A DNA stretch of 56,587 nucleotides from Rhodoflexus caldus (GCF_021206925.1 NZ_JAJPRF010000021.1:1-56587); one strand, 5' to 3'. Positions 33,948-42,817 are shown, counted from the first letter of the stretch. Notes: a model not told the origin generated them from the sequence alone. Numbers and translations: made by a program.

Positions 33948-34199
33948 TCAGCGAACATGCTCCGTTCTTTGCGAAGGGTCGGGTGCGCCGGGTGGGAGGA
34001 TGTAAACTCCGGGCGGAAGGTCTAATTTTGGGAAATCCTTAGGCCACGAGCCTTCGCCATCGTCGCTTTGGTTAGAGTTGCGGCCAAATTTTCGCAAACT
34101 TTCGGGATAGGCAGCGGCGCGAGCCCCTCTGCGCAATATGAAAAAAAGAACGGCATAAACGCTCAGAAACAGCAAAATTTTGATGGCTACAAGTATCAT
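33948..34199 (-). CDS. Small single-helix membrane protein, unknown
   Basis: An 83-residue frame. The N-terminal membrane helix is KILLFLSVYAVLFFIL (7-22), followed by RRGARAA. A hydrophilic tail follows, with the proline-rich LPPGVYILPPGAPDP near the end. The positive residues after the helix place the tail in the cytoplasm. An exact -7 element (TAATTTTG, 34250-34243) lies 44 bases ahead of the ATG, which supports a real gene. I do not recognise a family. It precedes the flippase gene on the same strand with a 40-base gap, so the two may be co-transcribed. Confidence 0.6.
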   Translation of the reverse strand: MILVAIKILLFLSVYAVLFFILRRGARAAAYPESLRKFGRNSNQSDDGEGSWPKDFPKLDLPPGVYILPPGAPDPSQRTEHVR

Positions 34200-34242
34200 G
34201 GCGCAAAAAATTCAGGCGGTAACAGGATGAATGCAGGTAATC

Positions 34243-34250
34243 CAAAATTA
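34243..34250 (-). promoter_or_regulatory. -7 element (TAATTTTG) ahead of the small membrane protein
   Basis: It is an exact TAnnTTTG match on the minus strand, with the expected start near 34236. No -33 element was found at 19 bases. Confidence 0.4.
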
Positions 34251-34320
34251 ACAAATGATTTGCAGAATCAGTTAATTCGCAGGAAGTTTTTACCGTCTTT
34301 TAACATTTTGTTACCAACAC

Positions 34321-36003
34321 ATGAAAATGAAACCGAACAAAACGCTGCGCAACAGGCTGCTGTTGCCCCTCACGGCTGTTTTCTGCCTCACGCTTGGCGC
34401 TTTTATGGGGCGGCAGTGGCGCGCCGATGAAGCCCCGATTACGCCTGCCGTTGTAGCCGAAGCAGCTAAAATCATTGGGTTGGACTTTGCACCCGCCGAG
34501 CGCGATTCTATGATTGACGAGTTGGTGCGGGCAAGGGAAAACTACGTGCGCATGAGAACCGCCCCGCTGCCCAATCAGGTCGTTCCGGCATTGGACTTTA
34601 ACCCGCTGCCCGTGGGCTTCAGCATGGATATGAAGCAACTGCCTTTCAAAGTGTCGCCGCAGGGCAAAGTAACGCTGCCTGCCAATCGCGAAGAACTGGC
34701 TTTTTATTCCGTAACACAACTGGCCGAACTCATCCGCACCCGTCAAATCAGTTCGGAAGAGCTGACAAAATTTTTCATTGAGCGGCTGAAAAAATACAAT
34801 GAAAAACTTTTCTGCGTAGTAACGCTCACCGAAGAACGCGCGCTGGCAGAGGCACGTCAGGCAGACGCGGAAATTAAAGCCGGACGCTACAGAGGTCTCC
34901 TGCACGGCATTCCATACGGCGCAAAAGACCTGCTGGCTGCCAAGGGCTACCCGACCACGTGGGGTTCGCCTATCTACAAAAATCAGATGATTGAGCAAGA
35001 CGCTGCCGTTGTGCGCCGCCTGCGCGAGGCAGGCGCAGTGTTGGCAGCCAAACTTTCCGTCGGCGAATTTGCATGGGGCGATGTGTGGTTTGGTGGCATG
35101 ACACGCAACCCGTGGAATCTCAATCAGGGCTCGAGCGGCTCCTCGGCGGGGTCGGCATCGGCCGTAGCAGCGGGCTTGCTGCCTTTTGCCATCGGCACGG
35201 AAACACTGGGTTCCATCGTTTCGCCTTCGACGGTTTGCGGAACTACCGGCTTGCGCCCGACCTACGGCAGGGTGAGCCGCGACGGCTGCATGGCGCTCTC
35301 ATGGTCTATGGATAAAATCGGCCCCATTGCCCGCACGGTAGAAGACTGCGCCGTTGTATTCAATGCTATCTATGGCCCCGACGGCAAAGACCAACACGTC
35401 CGCAATTTTCCTTTTAACTACGACGGCACACAAGGCATCAAAGGTTTGCGAATCGGCTATGTGAAGGCTGATTTTGAGCGCAATTATCCGTTTAAACAGC
35501 AAGATTCGCTTGCCTTGGCAAAAATGCGGGAAATGGGCATAGAACTGATTCCGATGGAGCTGCCCACATTACCCATCCGCGAGCTTTCCATGATTATTAG
35601 TTGTGAAGGCAGCGCTGCCTTTGATGAACTGACACGCACCAATATGGACGACCAAATGGTGCGTCAGGTAAAAAATGCTTGGCCGAATGTTTTCCGCGCA
35701 GGGCGTTTCATTCCGGCGGTGGAGTATATTCAGGCCAACCGCATCCGCACGCTGCTGATTGAGGAAATGGCGAAGAAGTTGCAAAATATAGACGTTTACG
35801 TAGCTCCCTCATGGGCAGGCAGCAACCTCACGCTTACCAACCTGACAGGGCATCCGTCGGTGGTTGTACCCAACGGTTTCCGCAACGGTACGCCCGTAAG
35901 TATCACCTTTACGGGGAAACCCTACAGCGAAGGTGCACTGCTGCGAGTAGCAAAGGCCTATCAGGATGCTACGGATTTTCATAAAAAGCATCCTTCGTTG
36001 TAG
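34321..36003 (+). CDS. Amidase-signature hydrolase, exported or membrane-anchored
   Basis: The 560-residue protein starts with a basic segment and a hydrophobic helix (NRLLLPLTAVFCLTLGAFMG, about 11-30). A 90-residue N-terminal extension and an amidase-signature domain follow. The Ser-cisSer-Lys triad is readable: Lys202 in YGAKDLL, the GSSGSSAGS loop at 270-278, and Ser298 in ETLGSIVSP. The family hydrolyses amides, including fatty-acid amides, and includes GatA. The membrane signal and the extension argue against GatA. The RR-signal aminotransferase gene follows closely; both enzymes seem to act outside the cytoplasm, and a shared pathway is possible but unproven. Confidence 0.92.
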   Translation: MKMKPNKTLRNRLLLPLTAVFCLTLGAFMGRQWRADEAPITPAVVAEAAKIIGLDFAPAERDSMIDELVRARENYVRMRTAPLPNQVVPALDFNPLPVGFSMDMKQLPFKVSPQGKVTLPANREELAFYSVTQLAELIRTRQISSEELTKFFIERLKKYNEKLFCVVTLTEERALAEARQADAEIKAGRYRGLLHGIPYGAKDLLAAKGYPTTWGSPIYKNQMIEQDAAVVRRLREAGAVLAAKLSVGEFAWGDVWFGGMTRNPWNLNQGSSGSSAGSASAVAAGLLPFAIGTETLGSIVSPSTVCGTTGLRPTYGRVSRDGCMALSWSMDKIGPIARTVEDCAVVFNAIYGPDGKDQHVRNFPFNYDGTQGIKGLRIGYVKADFERNYPFKQQDSLALAKMREMGIELIPMELPTLPIRELSMIISCEGSAAFDELTRTNMDDQMVRQVKNAWPNVFRAGRFIPAVEYIQANRIRTLLIEEMAKKLQNIDVYVAPSWAGSNLTLTNLTGHPSVVVPNGFRNGTPVSITFTGKPYSEGALLRVAKAYQDATDFHKKHPSL

Positions 36004-36042
36004 TTCAGATTTTCCTATCTTGCCCGAAAAGTGATTTTTGTT

Positions 36043-37359
36043 ATGAAAACCTTTTCGGAAGAACCTGCCGCGCCGCGCCGCCATTTTTTGAAACGTGCGG
36101 CGGCGGCGCTTGCTTTATCATCGCCTTTGGGCAGTTGGGGCGCACGGTTAGCTGCCAAAGACCTGAACAAGGCACTGCTGGCTGCCAACAGCCAATCGGT
36201 GGACGATACCGTCCGCGATGAGGAGTTCTGGTATCAGATTAAACAGGCTTTTACCGTTTCGCCTAACATTCTGAATCTGAACAACGGCGGGGTTTCGCCG
36301 CACCCGCGGGTAGTACAGGAAGCCGTGGAACGCTACAACCGCCTGTCTAACGAAGCGCCGAGCTACTACATGTGGCGCGTGCTGGATGCGGGTCGCGAGC
36401 CGCTACGTGCCCGTTTGGCGGATTTGGCGGGCTGCTCTTCCGAAGAAATCGCCATTCACCGCAACGCCACCGAAGCGCTGGAAACCGTCATTTTCGGCTT
36501 GCGGCTGCAAAAAGGCGATGAGGTGGTGCTGGCACGGCAAGATTACCCCAACATGTTGCACGCATGGCGGCAGCGCGAAAAGCGCGAAGGCATCGTGCTG
36601 CGCTACGTAAACCTCAATTTGCCGATAGAAAACAAGGAAGAAATTGTGCGGCAATACACGGCTTTATTTACGCCCAAAACCAAAGTTGTGCACATTACGC
36701 ACATCATCAACTGGTCGGGGCAAACGCTGCCCGTGCGCGAAATTGCCGACATCGCCCGTGCGCGGGGCATTGAAGTCGTGGTGGACGGTGCGCACAGTTT
36801 CGGGTTGCTCAACTTCCGCATCCCCGACCTGAACGGCGATTATTTCGGTACAAGCCTGCACAAATGGCTCACCGCACCTTTCGGCAGCGGGATGCTCTAC
36901 GTGCGCAAAGAAAAAATCCGCAACCTCTACCCCCTTTTCGGTGCGCAAGACCCTGAAAGCGAAGACATTCGCAAGTTTGAAAATTTGGGGACAAGACCTT
37001 TTGCCAACGAACAGGCCATCGGGCAAGCCATTGATTTTCATTGGATGATAGGAGCGGAACGCAAGGAAAAAAGATTGCACTACCTCAAAAATTATTGGGC
37101 AGAAAAAGTGATAGATTTGCCCAAGGTGCGCCTGCATACTTCCCTCAAACCCGAATTCGGTTGCGCCATCGGCTTGTTTTCCGTTAAAGGCAAAACAGTG
37201 GCGGAAGTGGACGGGGCGCTTTTCAACAAATACAAGATACATACAACCGGTATTGAGTGGGAAAATATCAAAGGGGTGCGCGTAACGCCTAATGTCTATA
37301 CCACCACCCGCGACTTAGACCGCTTAGTGAATGCCATTCGGCAGATAGCGCAAACATGA
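36043..37359 (+). CDS. Class V aminotransferase-fold PLP enzyme with Tat-like signal
   Basis: The ATG at 36043 gives 438 residues; a GTG at 36031 adds four. The N-terminus PRRHFLKRAAAALALSS is a twin-arginine signal. The fold is that of the isopenicillin N epimerase/cysteine desulfurase-like class V group. LNLNNGGVSPHP is at the substrate end, VVVDGAHSFGLL holds the PLP-contacting Asp and His, and the Schiff-base Lys is in TSLHKWLTAP. Reactions in this group include epimerisation, kynureninase-type cleavage and desulfuration; none can be assigned. Export through Tat is expected for a cofactor-loaded protein. Its stop overlaps the start of the SpoIIE phosphatase gene by four bases (ATGA). Confidence 0.9.
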   Translation: MKTFSEEPAAPRRHFLKRAAAALALSSPLGSWGARLAAKDLNKALLAANSQSVDDTVRDEEFWYQIKQAFTVSPNILNLNNGGVSPHPRVVQEAVERYNRLSNEAPSYYMWRVLDAGREPLRARLADLAGCSSEEIAIHRNATEALETVIFGLRLQKGDEVVLARQDYPNMLHAWRQREKREGIVLRYVNLNLPIENKEEIVRQYTALFTPKTKVVHITHIINWSGQTLPVREIADIARARGIEVVVDGAHSFGLLNFRIPDLNGDYFGTSLHKWLTAPFGSGMLYVRKEKIRNLYPLFGAQDPESEDIRKFENLGTRPFANEQAIGQAIDFHWMIGAERKEKRLHYLKNYWAEKVIDLPKVRLHTSLKPEFGCAIGLFSVKGKTVAEVDGALFNKYKIHTTGIEWENIKGVRVTPNVYTTTRDLDRLVNAIRQIAQT

Positions 37360-38831
37360 ATCAACCTGAATCAGCGATTACGGAAAAAAATAAAGGCAGT
37401 ATCGGCAGACGCATCTATCCTTTGCGGGTAGTCGGCTACTGGCTGGCTATTGCCACCATTTTGCTGACCCAATGGCATTACAAGGCTGAAATTTCTACTG
37501 TTGCCCTTGTTTTTTGCGGCTGGGCTTTGGTTTATCCGCATTTGGGCTTTTTGTATTACCGTCGGCAGCGCAGCAGCCATGCCGCCGAACAGCACGTACT
37601 GCTTGCCGATATGTTTTGGATAGGCTGGATTTCTGCCCTTGTGTTCTATTCCCCTGCCTTGGCAGCACCCTTTGCTATTGCCAACTCAGCCACCAACTTT
37701 TCCATGGGCGGCATGAAACTGTTTTTGTTGGGTTTGATAAGCTATGCCCTTGGCGTATTGTCGGCAGGTTTTTTCACCGATTGGGAATACATCGCCGTGG
37801 CAGAAAGTTCTTTGATGATTCCCGCATTTGTGTACCTGTTTGCAGGCAGCCACTACATCGGCTTCCTTTCCTATGTGTACGGAACGAGTGCGCGAAAAAG
37901 TAAAAAGCACATAGCAGAACAAAATTCGCGCTTGCTGGAACAAACAAGCGAACTGATGGTGCTCAACGAGGAAATTTCGCAACAGGCAGAAGAAATTTCG
38001 GCACAGCGGCAAAACATAGAAGAACAAAACCGCCTGCTCAGCCGCCGCAACCGCAATATCAGCGAAAGTATTGCCTATGCCCGCCGCATTCAGCAAGCCA
38101 TTATGCCGCAGCAAAGCGAAGTCAGGGCTGCATTGCCGCAGTCTTTTGTGTGGTTTAGCCCGAAGGAAGTCGTTTCAGGCGATTTTTACTGGTTTGCACG
38201 CACCGAGCAGCAAGTGTTGATTGCGGCTGCCGATTGCACGGGGCACGGCATCCCCGGTGCATTTATGAGCCTGATTGGCAACGATTTGCTGCACGAAATT
38301 GTCAGCGTGCGCGGCATCACCCGCCCCGACTTGATTCTGGAAGAACTGCGCTTAGGCATTGGCAAAGTTTTGCGCCAGCATGAAACCCTCAATCAGGACG
38401 GCATGGAAATCGGCATTTGTGCGCTTGATATGGCCGACGGTAAACTTTCCGTTGGCAGTGGCAACTTGTATTATGCAGGTTCCGGCATCCCCTTGTACTG
38501 TGTCAATCAGGGCAAAGTACAAATCATACGCGCCGATAAAATCCCCATTGGCGGACGCAATCGCTTTGGCGCGATGCAATTTCAACTGCACCAACTGCCC
38601 CTGCGCGAAGGCATGAGCTTTTACCTGTTTTCCGACGGCTACACCGACCAATTCGGCGGCAGCAGCAACCGCAAGTTTGGCAGAAAGCGATTGGAACAAC
38701 TTTTGGCAGAAATTCATTTGCTGCCTATGCCTCAACAAGAAGGTCGCATCAAACAAACCATTGAAGATTGGCGGCAGGCTGCCGACGAGAAACAATTGGA
38801 TGACATTATTGCCATTGGTGTACAAATCTGA
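37356..38831 (+). CDS. Membrane SpoIIE-type PP2C phosphatase with MASE2-like sensor
   Basis: The 491-residue protein opens with GRRIYPLRVVGYWLAIATILL. This resembles the start of the MASE2 membrane sensor known from diguanylate cyclases and adenylate cyclases. Five to six helices follow (to about 185), then a coiled coil (about 188-240, rich in Glu and Gln). The phosphatase core has RRIQQAIMPQ, VSGDFYWF, AAADCTGHGIPGAFMS and FLFSDGYTDQFGG-type motifs, with metal-binding Asp residues in the DF, DC and SDG positions. Such proteins control anti-sigma or partner-switching systems; no anti-sigma factor or STAS gene is nearby. Its ATG overlaps the aminotransferase stop, so expression is coupled. 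Confidence 0.9.
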   Translation: MNQPESAITEKNKGSIGRRIYPLRVVGYWLAIATILLTQWHYKAEISTVALVFCGWALVYPHLGFLYYRRQRSSHAAEQHVLLADMFWIGWISALVFYSPALAAPFAIANSATNFSMGGMKLFLLGLISYALGVLSAGFFTDWEYIAVAESSLMIPAFVYLFAGSHYIGFLSYVYGTSARKSKKHIAEQNSRLLEQTSELMVLNEEISQQAEEISAQRQNIEEQNRLLSRRNRNISESIAYARRIQQAIMPQQSEVRAALPQSFVWFSPKEVVSGDFYWFARTEQQVLIAAADCTGHGIPGAFMSLIGNDLLHEIVSVRGITRPDLILEELRLGIGKVLRQHETLNQDGMEIGICALDMADGKLSVGSGNLYYAGSGIPLYCVNQGKVQIIRADKIPIGGRNRFGAMQFQLHQLPLREGMSFYLFSDGYTDQFGGSSNRKFGRKRLEQLLAEIHLLPMPQQEGRIKQTIEDWRQAADEKQLDDIIAIGVQI

Positions 38832-38906
38832 ACTTTGGCAACTCTTTTGCCCGATAATGTCTGAGAAAGGATAAACTTGCATTTCTAAAACCCTTTCCCA
38901 TTGCTT

Positions 38907-39395
38907 ATGTTTGCTTTTTTGCCGATTTCTTTTTTGTTGATTATCAGTAGTTTATTTCATCCGATTCACATCAGCCTGTGTGAGATTAACCACAATACGG
39001 CTGCCCGACAAATAGAGATTACTCATAAAATTTTCATTGACGACTTGCAGGATGCGCTGGAAAAGCACTACAAAGTACGCACCCACCTTGCCACCCCCAA
39101 AGAACACCCCGATGCCGAAAAATTCATTGAGCAGTATTTGCAAATGCAGTTTCAGTGCAAAATCAACGGGCAGCCGGTGCGCTGGAAGTACATCGGGCGC
39201 GAGTACGAGGTAGATGCCTGCTGGATTTATCTGGAAGCCGAACAGATACTGCCCGTGCAGTCGGTAGAAGTCAGAAATGCCGTTTTGTTGGAACTGTTTG
39301 ACGACCAAGTAAACTTTGTACACATTAAAACAGGCAGCGCCCGCAAAAGCCTGCGCCTGAATGGCGACAATGACAAAGGCACGGTGGCGTTTTAG
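38907..39395 (+). CDS. DUF6702-type protein
   Basis: The ATG at 38907 gives 162 residues; a TTG two codons earlier is in frame. A hydrophobic N-terminus is followed by FHPIHISLCEINHN, which matches the conserved start of the DUF6702 family, and ITHKIFIDDLQDALEKHYK. The remainder is alternating strands with YLEAEQILPVQSVEVRNAVLLELFDDQVNFVHI. Members are secreted or membrane-anchored proteins of unknown function, often near peptidases or TonB-linked genes in Bacteroidota. It lies about 75 bases behind the phosphatase gene and before the hairpin at 39545. Confidence 0.78.
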   Translation: MFAFLPISFLLIISSLFHPIHISLCEINHNTAARQIEITHKIFIDDLQDALEKHYKVRTHLATPKEHPDAEKFIEQYLQMQFQCKINGQPVRWKYIGREYEVDACWIYLEAEQILPVQSVEVRNAVLLELFDDQVNFVHIKTGSARKSLRLNGDNDKGTVAF

Positions 39396-39544
39396 CAGTT
39401 GCAGCGGATTTTATGCCGTTTGCATGTTACCCAATACCCAATCGGAGTATCGTTTTTGGGCGTGCATTGAGTTGCTCAATGGCTTATGAGGCGCAAGTGG
39501 TTTGTGAAAAATATTTTGTGCAAAACTTTAAAAATCAATGGTTT

Positions 39545-39577
39545 AATACTAACGGGTCTTTGAGACCTGTTAGTATT
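39545..39577. repeat. Hairpin with 15-bp stem and 3-base loop
   Basis: The arms 39545-39559 (AATACTAACGGGTCT) and 39563-39577 pair with one G-U. The loop is TTG. On the plus strand a TTTTATAT run follows. It lies between convergent genes and could stop transcription from both sides. The ACGGGTCT/AGACCTGT core resembles the other ACC-type hairpins of this window. Confidence 0.8.
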
Positions 39578-39622
39578 TTATATAATCAATTGACAAGCAG
39601 TCAAAGAAATTTAGGCTTACAA

Positions 39623-39931
39623 TCAACGGTTGTTGAATCGCGCTATCACGGCAGGAAAAATCTGATTGAGCCGGAAATCGGCAGACACCATGCCTCCGGA
39701 CATTCCGATTTGAGGAAAACGGCTGATGCGGATGATTTTATTGGCCTCGAGCAGTTCGCCCGTGAGTTCGCGGAACAAATTGTGCAGGATATGTTCCAGC
39801 TCTTCCGACGTATCGGGGAGTGGGATTTGTTGGGCTGCTGCTTGCATCTCTTCCCATAGGTACGGGTCGCCGCGCAGCCCCCATCTTGCGGGCTTGACGA
39901 ACAGGTCGGTAACAGATACAGGTTGGTTCAT
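39623..39931 (-). CDS. Small conserved protein, unknown, in the gpsA operon
   Basis: A 102-residue soluble protein, with VKPARWGLRGDPYLWEEM at 12-29 and FPQIGMSGGMVSADF at 74-88. The strings 'WGLRGDPYLW' and 'GMSGGMVS' look conserved, and I recall similar short proteins in Bacteroidota next to gpsA. There is no signal peptide or membrane segment. It starts three bases after the gpsA stop, so it is co-translated. An overlapping frame on the other strand (39413-39859) is a shadow. No function can be given. Confidence 0.72.
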   Translation of the reverse strand: MNQPVSVTDLFVKPARWGLRGDPYLWEEMQAAAQQIPLPDTSEELEHILHNLFRELTGELLEANKIIRISRFPQIGMSGGMVSADFRLNQIFPAVIARFNNR

Positions 39932-39934
39932 GGC

Positions 39935-40927
39935 TCAGGAAAGCAGGTCGCGCAGAATTTGGAACTCTACAATCGGGGATATTTTTTCGTATAGAATGTT
40001 GTAAACGGCCTGCGTAATCGGCATTTTCACCTGATATTTTTTCATAATCGGGTAGATACAGGCAACGGCATAGTAGCCTTCGGCAACCATTTGCATCTCA
40101 AACTGTGCCGATTTGACCGAGTAGCCGCGCCCGACCATGCTGCCGAATGTGCGGTTGCGGCTGAATTGCGAGTAGGTAGTAACTAACAGGTCGCCAAGGT
40201 AGGCAGAGGCGTTCAGGTCGCGTTCTATGGGCGCTACTGCATCCAGAAATCGTCGGATTTCCTGCATGGCATTGGCAACAAGCACCGCCTGAAAGTTGTC
40301 GCCGTAGTTCAAGCCGTGTGCAATGCCGCAGGCAATGGCAATAATGTTTTTCATTACGGCGCAATATTCGGCACCTGCAAGGTCTTCAATGGCGGTTGCC
40401 TTCAAGTAGCGGCAACTGATAAGGTTGGCAAAGGCTTTGGCTTTGGCGATGTTTGCCCCGCAAATGGTCAGGTAAGACAGTTTTTCCAAAGCAACTTCTT
40501 CGGCATGACAGGGGCCGGCAATGGCCAGCAAATCATCGGCAGCGATACCGAACCGTTTGTTTACATAGTCTGTAACCAACACGTTTTCGTGGCGAATCAT
40601 GCCTTTAATGGCCGAAACAATGATTTTGCCTTGCAAAGCATGGTCGGGCAGCGAGTCCAACACATCTTTAACAAAGGCAGAAGGAACAGCCAACAACACA
40701 ATATCCGCGGGTTCAATGGCCTCCCGCAAATCTTGCTGTGGCTTGATTTTTTTCAGGTTCAGGTGTATGCCGCTTAAATAGCGGGGGTTGTGTCCGTAGT
40801 TGATGATATGGTTCAGGTCGGTTTTGGAACGCAGCCACCAGTTGATAACTACCTCATTTTCAGACAGTAGTTTAACTAATGCAGTTGCCCAGCTTCCGCC
40901 GCCGATAACAGCTACCGTTGTTTCCAT
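39935..40927 (-). CDS. gpsA: Glycerol-3-phosphate dehydrogenase [NAD(P)+]
   Basis: The 330-residue enzyme reduces dihydroxyacetone phosphate to sn-glycerol-3-phosphate for phospholipids. The dinucleotide site is VAVIGGGSWATALVKLL (5-21). The catalytic Lys lies in MKNIIAIACGIAHGLNYGDN, and the substrate segment RNRTFGSMVGRGYSV is present. Third of four genes (rsmE, DUF4159, gpsA, small protein), 21 bases after the DUF4159 stop. Confidence 0.96.
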   Translation of the reverse strand: METTVAVIGGGSWATALVKLLSENEVVINWWLRSKTDLNHIINYGHNPRYLSGIHLNLKKIKPQQDLREAIEPADIVLLAVPSAFVKDVLDSLPDHALQGKIIVSAIKGMIRHENVLVTDYVNKRFGIAADDLLAIAGPCHAEEVALEKLSYLTICGANIAKAKAFANLISCRYLKATAIEDLAGAEYCAVMKNIIAIACGIAHGLNYGDNFQAVLVANAMQEIRRFLDAVAPIERDLNASAYLGDLLVTTYSQFSRNRTFGSMVGRGYSVKSAQFEMQMVAEGYYAVACIYPIMKKYQVKMPITQAVYNILYEKISPIVEFQILRDLLS

Positions 40928-40948
40928 TTCAATTGTTTAATCGCTTCA

Positions 40949-41611
40949 TCAGTTTTGAGTAAAGGCATACATAAGGATATTGGCTCCCATTTGCAGTGCC
41001 TTTTGCCGTACTTCTTCGGGGTCGTTGTAAATGATTTGGTCTTCCCAGCCGTTGCCCAAATCGCATTCATAGCTGTAAAAAACGACTAACCGCCCCTCAT
41101 AAATCAGTCCGAAGCCTTGCGGCGGTTTGCCGTCGTGTTCGTGTACTTTGGGCAGCCCGTTGGTGAAAATAAATTTCTGTCGGTAAATCGGATGGTTGAA
41201 CGGCAACTCTACCAATTCCAACTCGGGAAATATTTTTTTCAGTTCGGGTCGGATGAACTTATCCATGCCGTAGTTGTCGTCTATGTGCAAAAAGCCCCCC
41301 GAAATGAGGTATTTCCGCAGGTTTTGTGCCTCCGACGGGCTGAAAACCACGTTGCCGTGCCCGGTCATGTGGATGAAGGGGTAAGAAAAAATTTCGGGGC
41401 TGCCCGGCTCAACGACTTCTTCTTCGGGGGCAATGTTTGTTCCTAAATTGCGGTTGCAAAATGCAATCAGGTTGGGCAGCGATGTTTTGTTGGCGTACCA
41501 GTCCCCGCCGCCGTTGTATTTCAGCTTGGCAATTTTGAGCGGGCGCTCTTGGGCTTGGGAGGGGAGGCTTGCCAACAAGCAAATGCTAATGAATATCAGG
41601 TGTTTAATCAT
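40949..41611 (-). CDS. DUF4159 exported protein
   Basis: The 220-residue protein has a signal peptide (to LPSQAQ, residue 20) and a DUF4159 domain. The domain starts KIAKLKYNGGGDWYANKTSLPNL and continues with YPFIHMTGHGNVVFSP, GGFLHIDDNYGMDKFIRPE and VFYSYECDLGNGW. The fold is related to class I glutamine amidotransferase-like domains. The HIDD segment is in the place of a catalytic or binding site, but no nucleophilic Cys can be named. Role unknown. It lies 8 bases behind rsmE and ahead of gpsA in one operon. Confidence 0.85.
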   Translation of the reverse strand: MIKHLIFISICLLASLPSQAQERPLKIAKLKYNGGGDWYANKTSLPNLIAFCNRNLGTNIAPEEEVVEPGSPEIFSYPFIHMTGHGNVVFSPSEAQNLRKYLISGGFLHIDDNYGMDKFIRPELKKIFPELELVELPFNHPIYRQKFIFTNGLPKVHEHDGKPPQGFGLIYEGRLVVFYSYECDLGNGWEDQIIYNDPEEVRQKALQMGANILMYAFTQN

Positions 41612-41619
41612 AGCCGCAA

Positions 41620-42333
41620 TTACTTAACTTCATTCAACAAATGTAACGCATGACAGCCTAAAATGGCTGCCGTTTCGGTGCGGAGGCGCGTATTGCCCAG
41701 CCCCGCGACCTGAAAACCTGCGGCCTTTGCCGCTTCCAACTCGGCAGGGGTAAAATCGCCTTCGGGGCCTATGAGCAGGCAAACATCCGTAGCAGGCTGC
41801 GCCAGTTGGAACAAGTGCAGCGGCTTTTCCTTGTCCGCATGGGCAATAAAACGCCCCGTTTCGCTGACTTTTTGCAGAAAATCGGCCAAGGGCAAGGGCG
41901 CGCATATCTGCGGCAGCCAACATTGCAGCGATTGTTTCATGGCGGCAAGTGCTTTCTTTTCCATTCGTTCCGTATTGAAATGTGCCCGTTCGGTGCGTTC
42001 AGTCAGTACAAAACTGATGCGGTCAATGCCTGTTTCGGTGCATTTCTCTACCATCCATTCCATGCGCTCGGCATTTTTGGTAGGTGCAACGGCTAAATGG
42101 ATACTGCCCCGATAAGGTTTGGGTTGCTGTGTCAGTTTCATAATGCCGACTTTGCAGCGTTTGGGGTGCGCATCGGTAATCATGGCTTCGGCAAGCGTCC
42201 CTTGGCCGTCGGTGAAGTGAATGGCATCGCCTTGCATCATGCGAAGCACGCGCACACAGTGTTTAGATTCTTCTTCGGAAAGCACAAATTCCTGATGAAC
42301 GGGCGGAAGTTGTACGGCATAGAACAATTGCAT
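41620..42333 (-). CDS. rsmE: 16S rRNA (uracil-1498-N3)-methyltransferase
   Basis: The 237-residue SPOUT methyltransferase modifies U1498 of 16S rRNA in the decoding centre. The N-terminal PUA-like part includes EESKHCVRVLRMMQGDAI. The SAM-binding trefoil knot is seen in VCLLIGPEGDFTPAELEAAKAAG and GLGNTRLRTETAA. The length is normal. First gene of the four-gene minus-strand operon. It is divergent from the DsrE-like gene with a 48-base gap. Confidence 0.95.
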   Translation of the reverse strand: MQLFYAVQLPPVHQEFVLSEEESKHCVRVLRMMQGDAIHFTDGQGTLAEAMITDAHPKRCKVGIMKLTQQPKPYRGSIHLAVAPTKNAERMEWMVEKCTETGIDRISFVLTERTERAHFNTERMEKKALAAMKQSLQCWLPQICAPLPLADFLQKVSETGRFIAHADKEKPLHLFQLAQPATDVCLLIGPEGDFTPAELEAAKAAGFQVAGLGNTRLRTETAAILGCHALHLLNEVK

Positions 42334-42381
42334 GGCTCAAATTTGCGCATAAATGTGTAACTTACCGAAAAATTTACTGCC

Positions 42382-42816
42382 ATGAGAATTACCCGATTTT
42401 ATTTTTACGCCATTGTCATTTTTATCATGTCGGCAGCAGCAAGCAATGCTGCATGGGCTCAAAATCCGAAAAAACACCGCGTAGTGATGCAATTTACAAC
42501 CAGCGATACGGCGGCTCATCGGGCACTAATGAACCAATTGAAAAATGTGTTAGAAGGTTTTGGAGAGGAAAACCTCGAGATGGAGATTGTTTGCCACAAC
42601 AAAGGGATGGATTTGTTGATGAAAACAAGCCCCTTTGCATCCAAAGTGGTTGATTTTCAACAGAAAGGCATCAAGTTTTTAGCTTGTCGCCAAACCATGA
42701 CCCAGCGCAACATCAAAGAGGAAGATATCATCAGTTGCCCAATTATTCCGCGGGGGCTGATTTGGATTATTGAGCGACAAGAGGAAGGATGGAGTTACCT
42801 CAAAGGCGGATTTTAG
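42382..42816 (+). CDS. Exported DsrE-like protein
   Basis: The 144-residue protein has a signal peptide (VIFIMSAAASNAAWAQ, to about residue 26) and a DsrE/DsrF-type alpha/beta domain. The central Cys in GIKFLACRQTM sits where the sulfur-carrying Cys of the family lies. Domain features FTTSDTAAHRALMNQLKN and EDIISCPIIPRGLIWIIERQEEGW are intact. Family members handle persulfides in the cytoplasm; a secreted copy is less well understood. Only one base separates its stop from the glycerate kinase ATG, so they are likely co-translated even though no metabolic link is evident. Confidence 0.83.
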   Translation: MRITRFYFYAIVIFIMSAAASNAAWAQNPKKHRVVMQFTTSDTAAHRALMNQLKNVLEGFGEENLEMEIVCHNKGMDLLMKTSPFASKVVDFQQKGIKFLACRQTMTQRNIKEEDIISCPIIPRGLIWIIERQEEGWSYLKGGF

Positions 42817-42817
42817 T

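Noticed and set aside
39413-39859. 148-residue frame on the plus strand
   Set aside because: It runs through the hairpin at 39545 and opposite the 102-residue protein, which has better conserved-looking motifs and tight coupling to gpsA.
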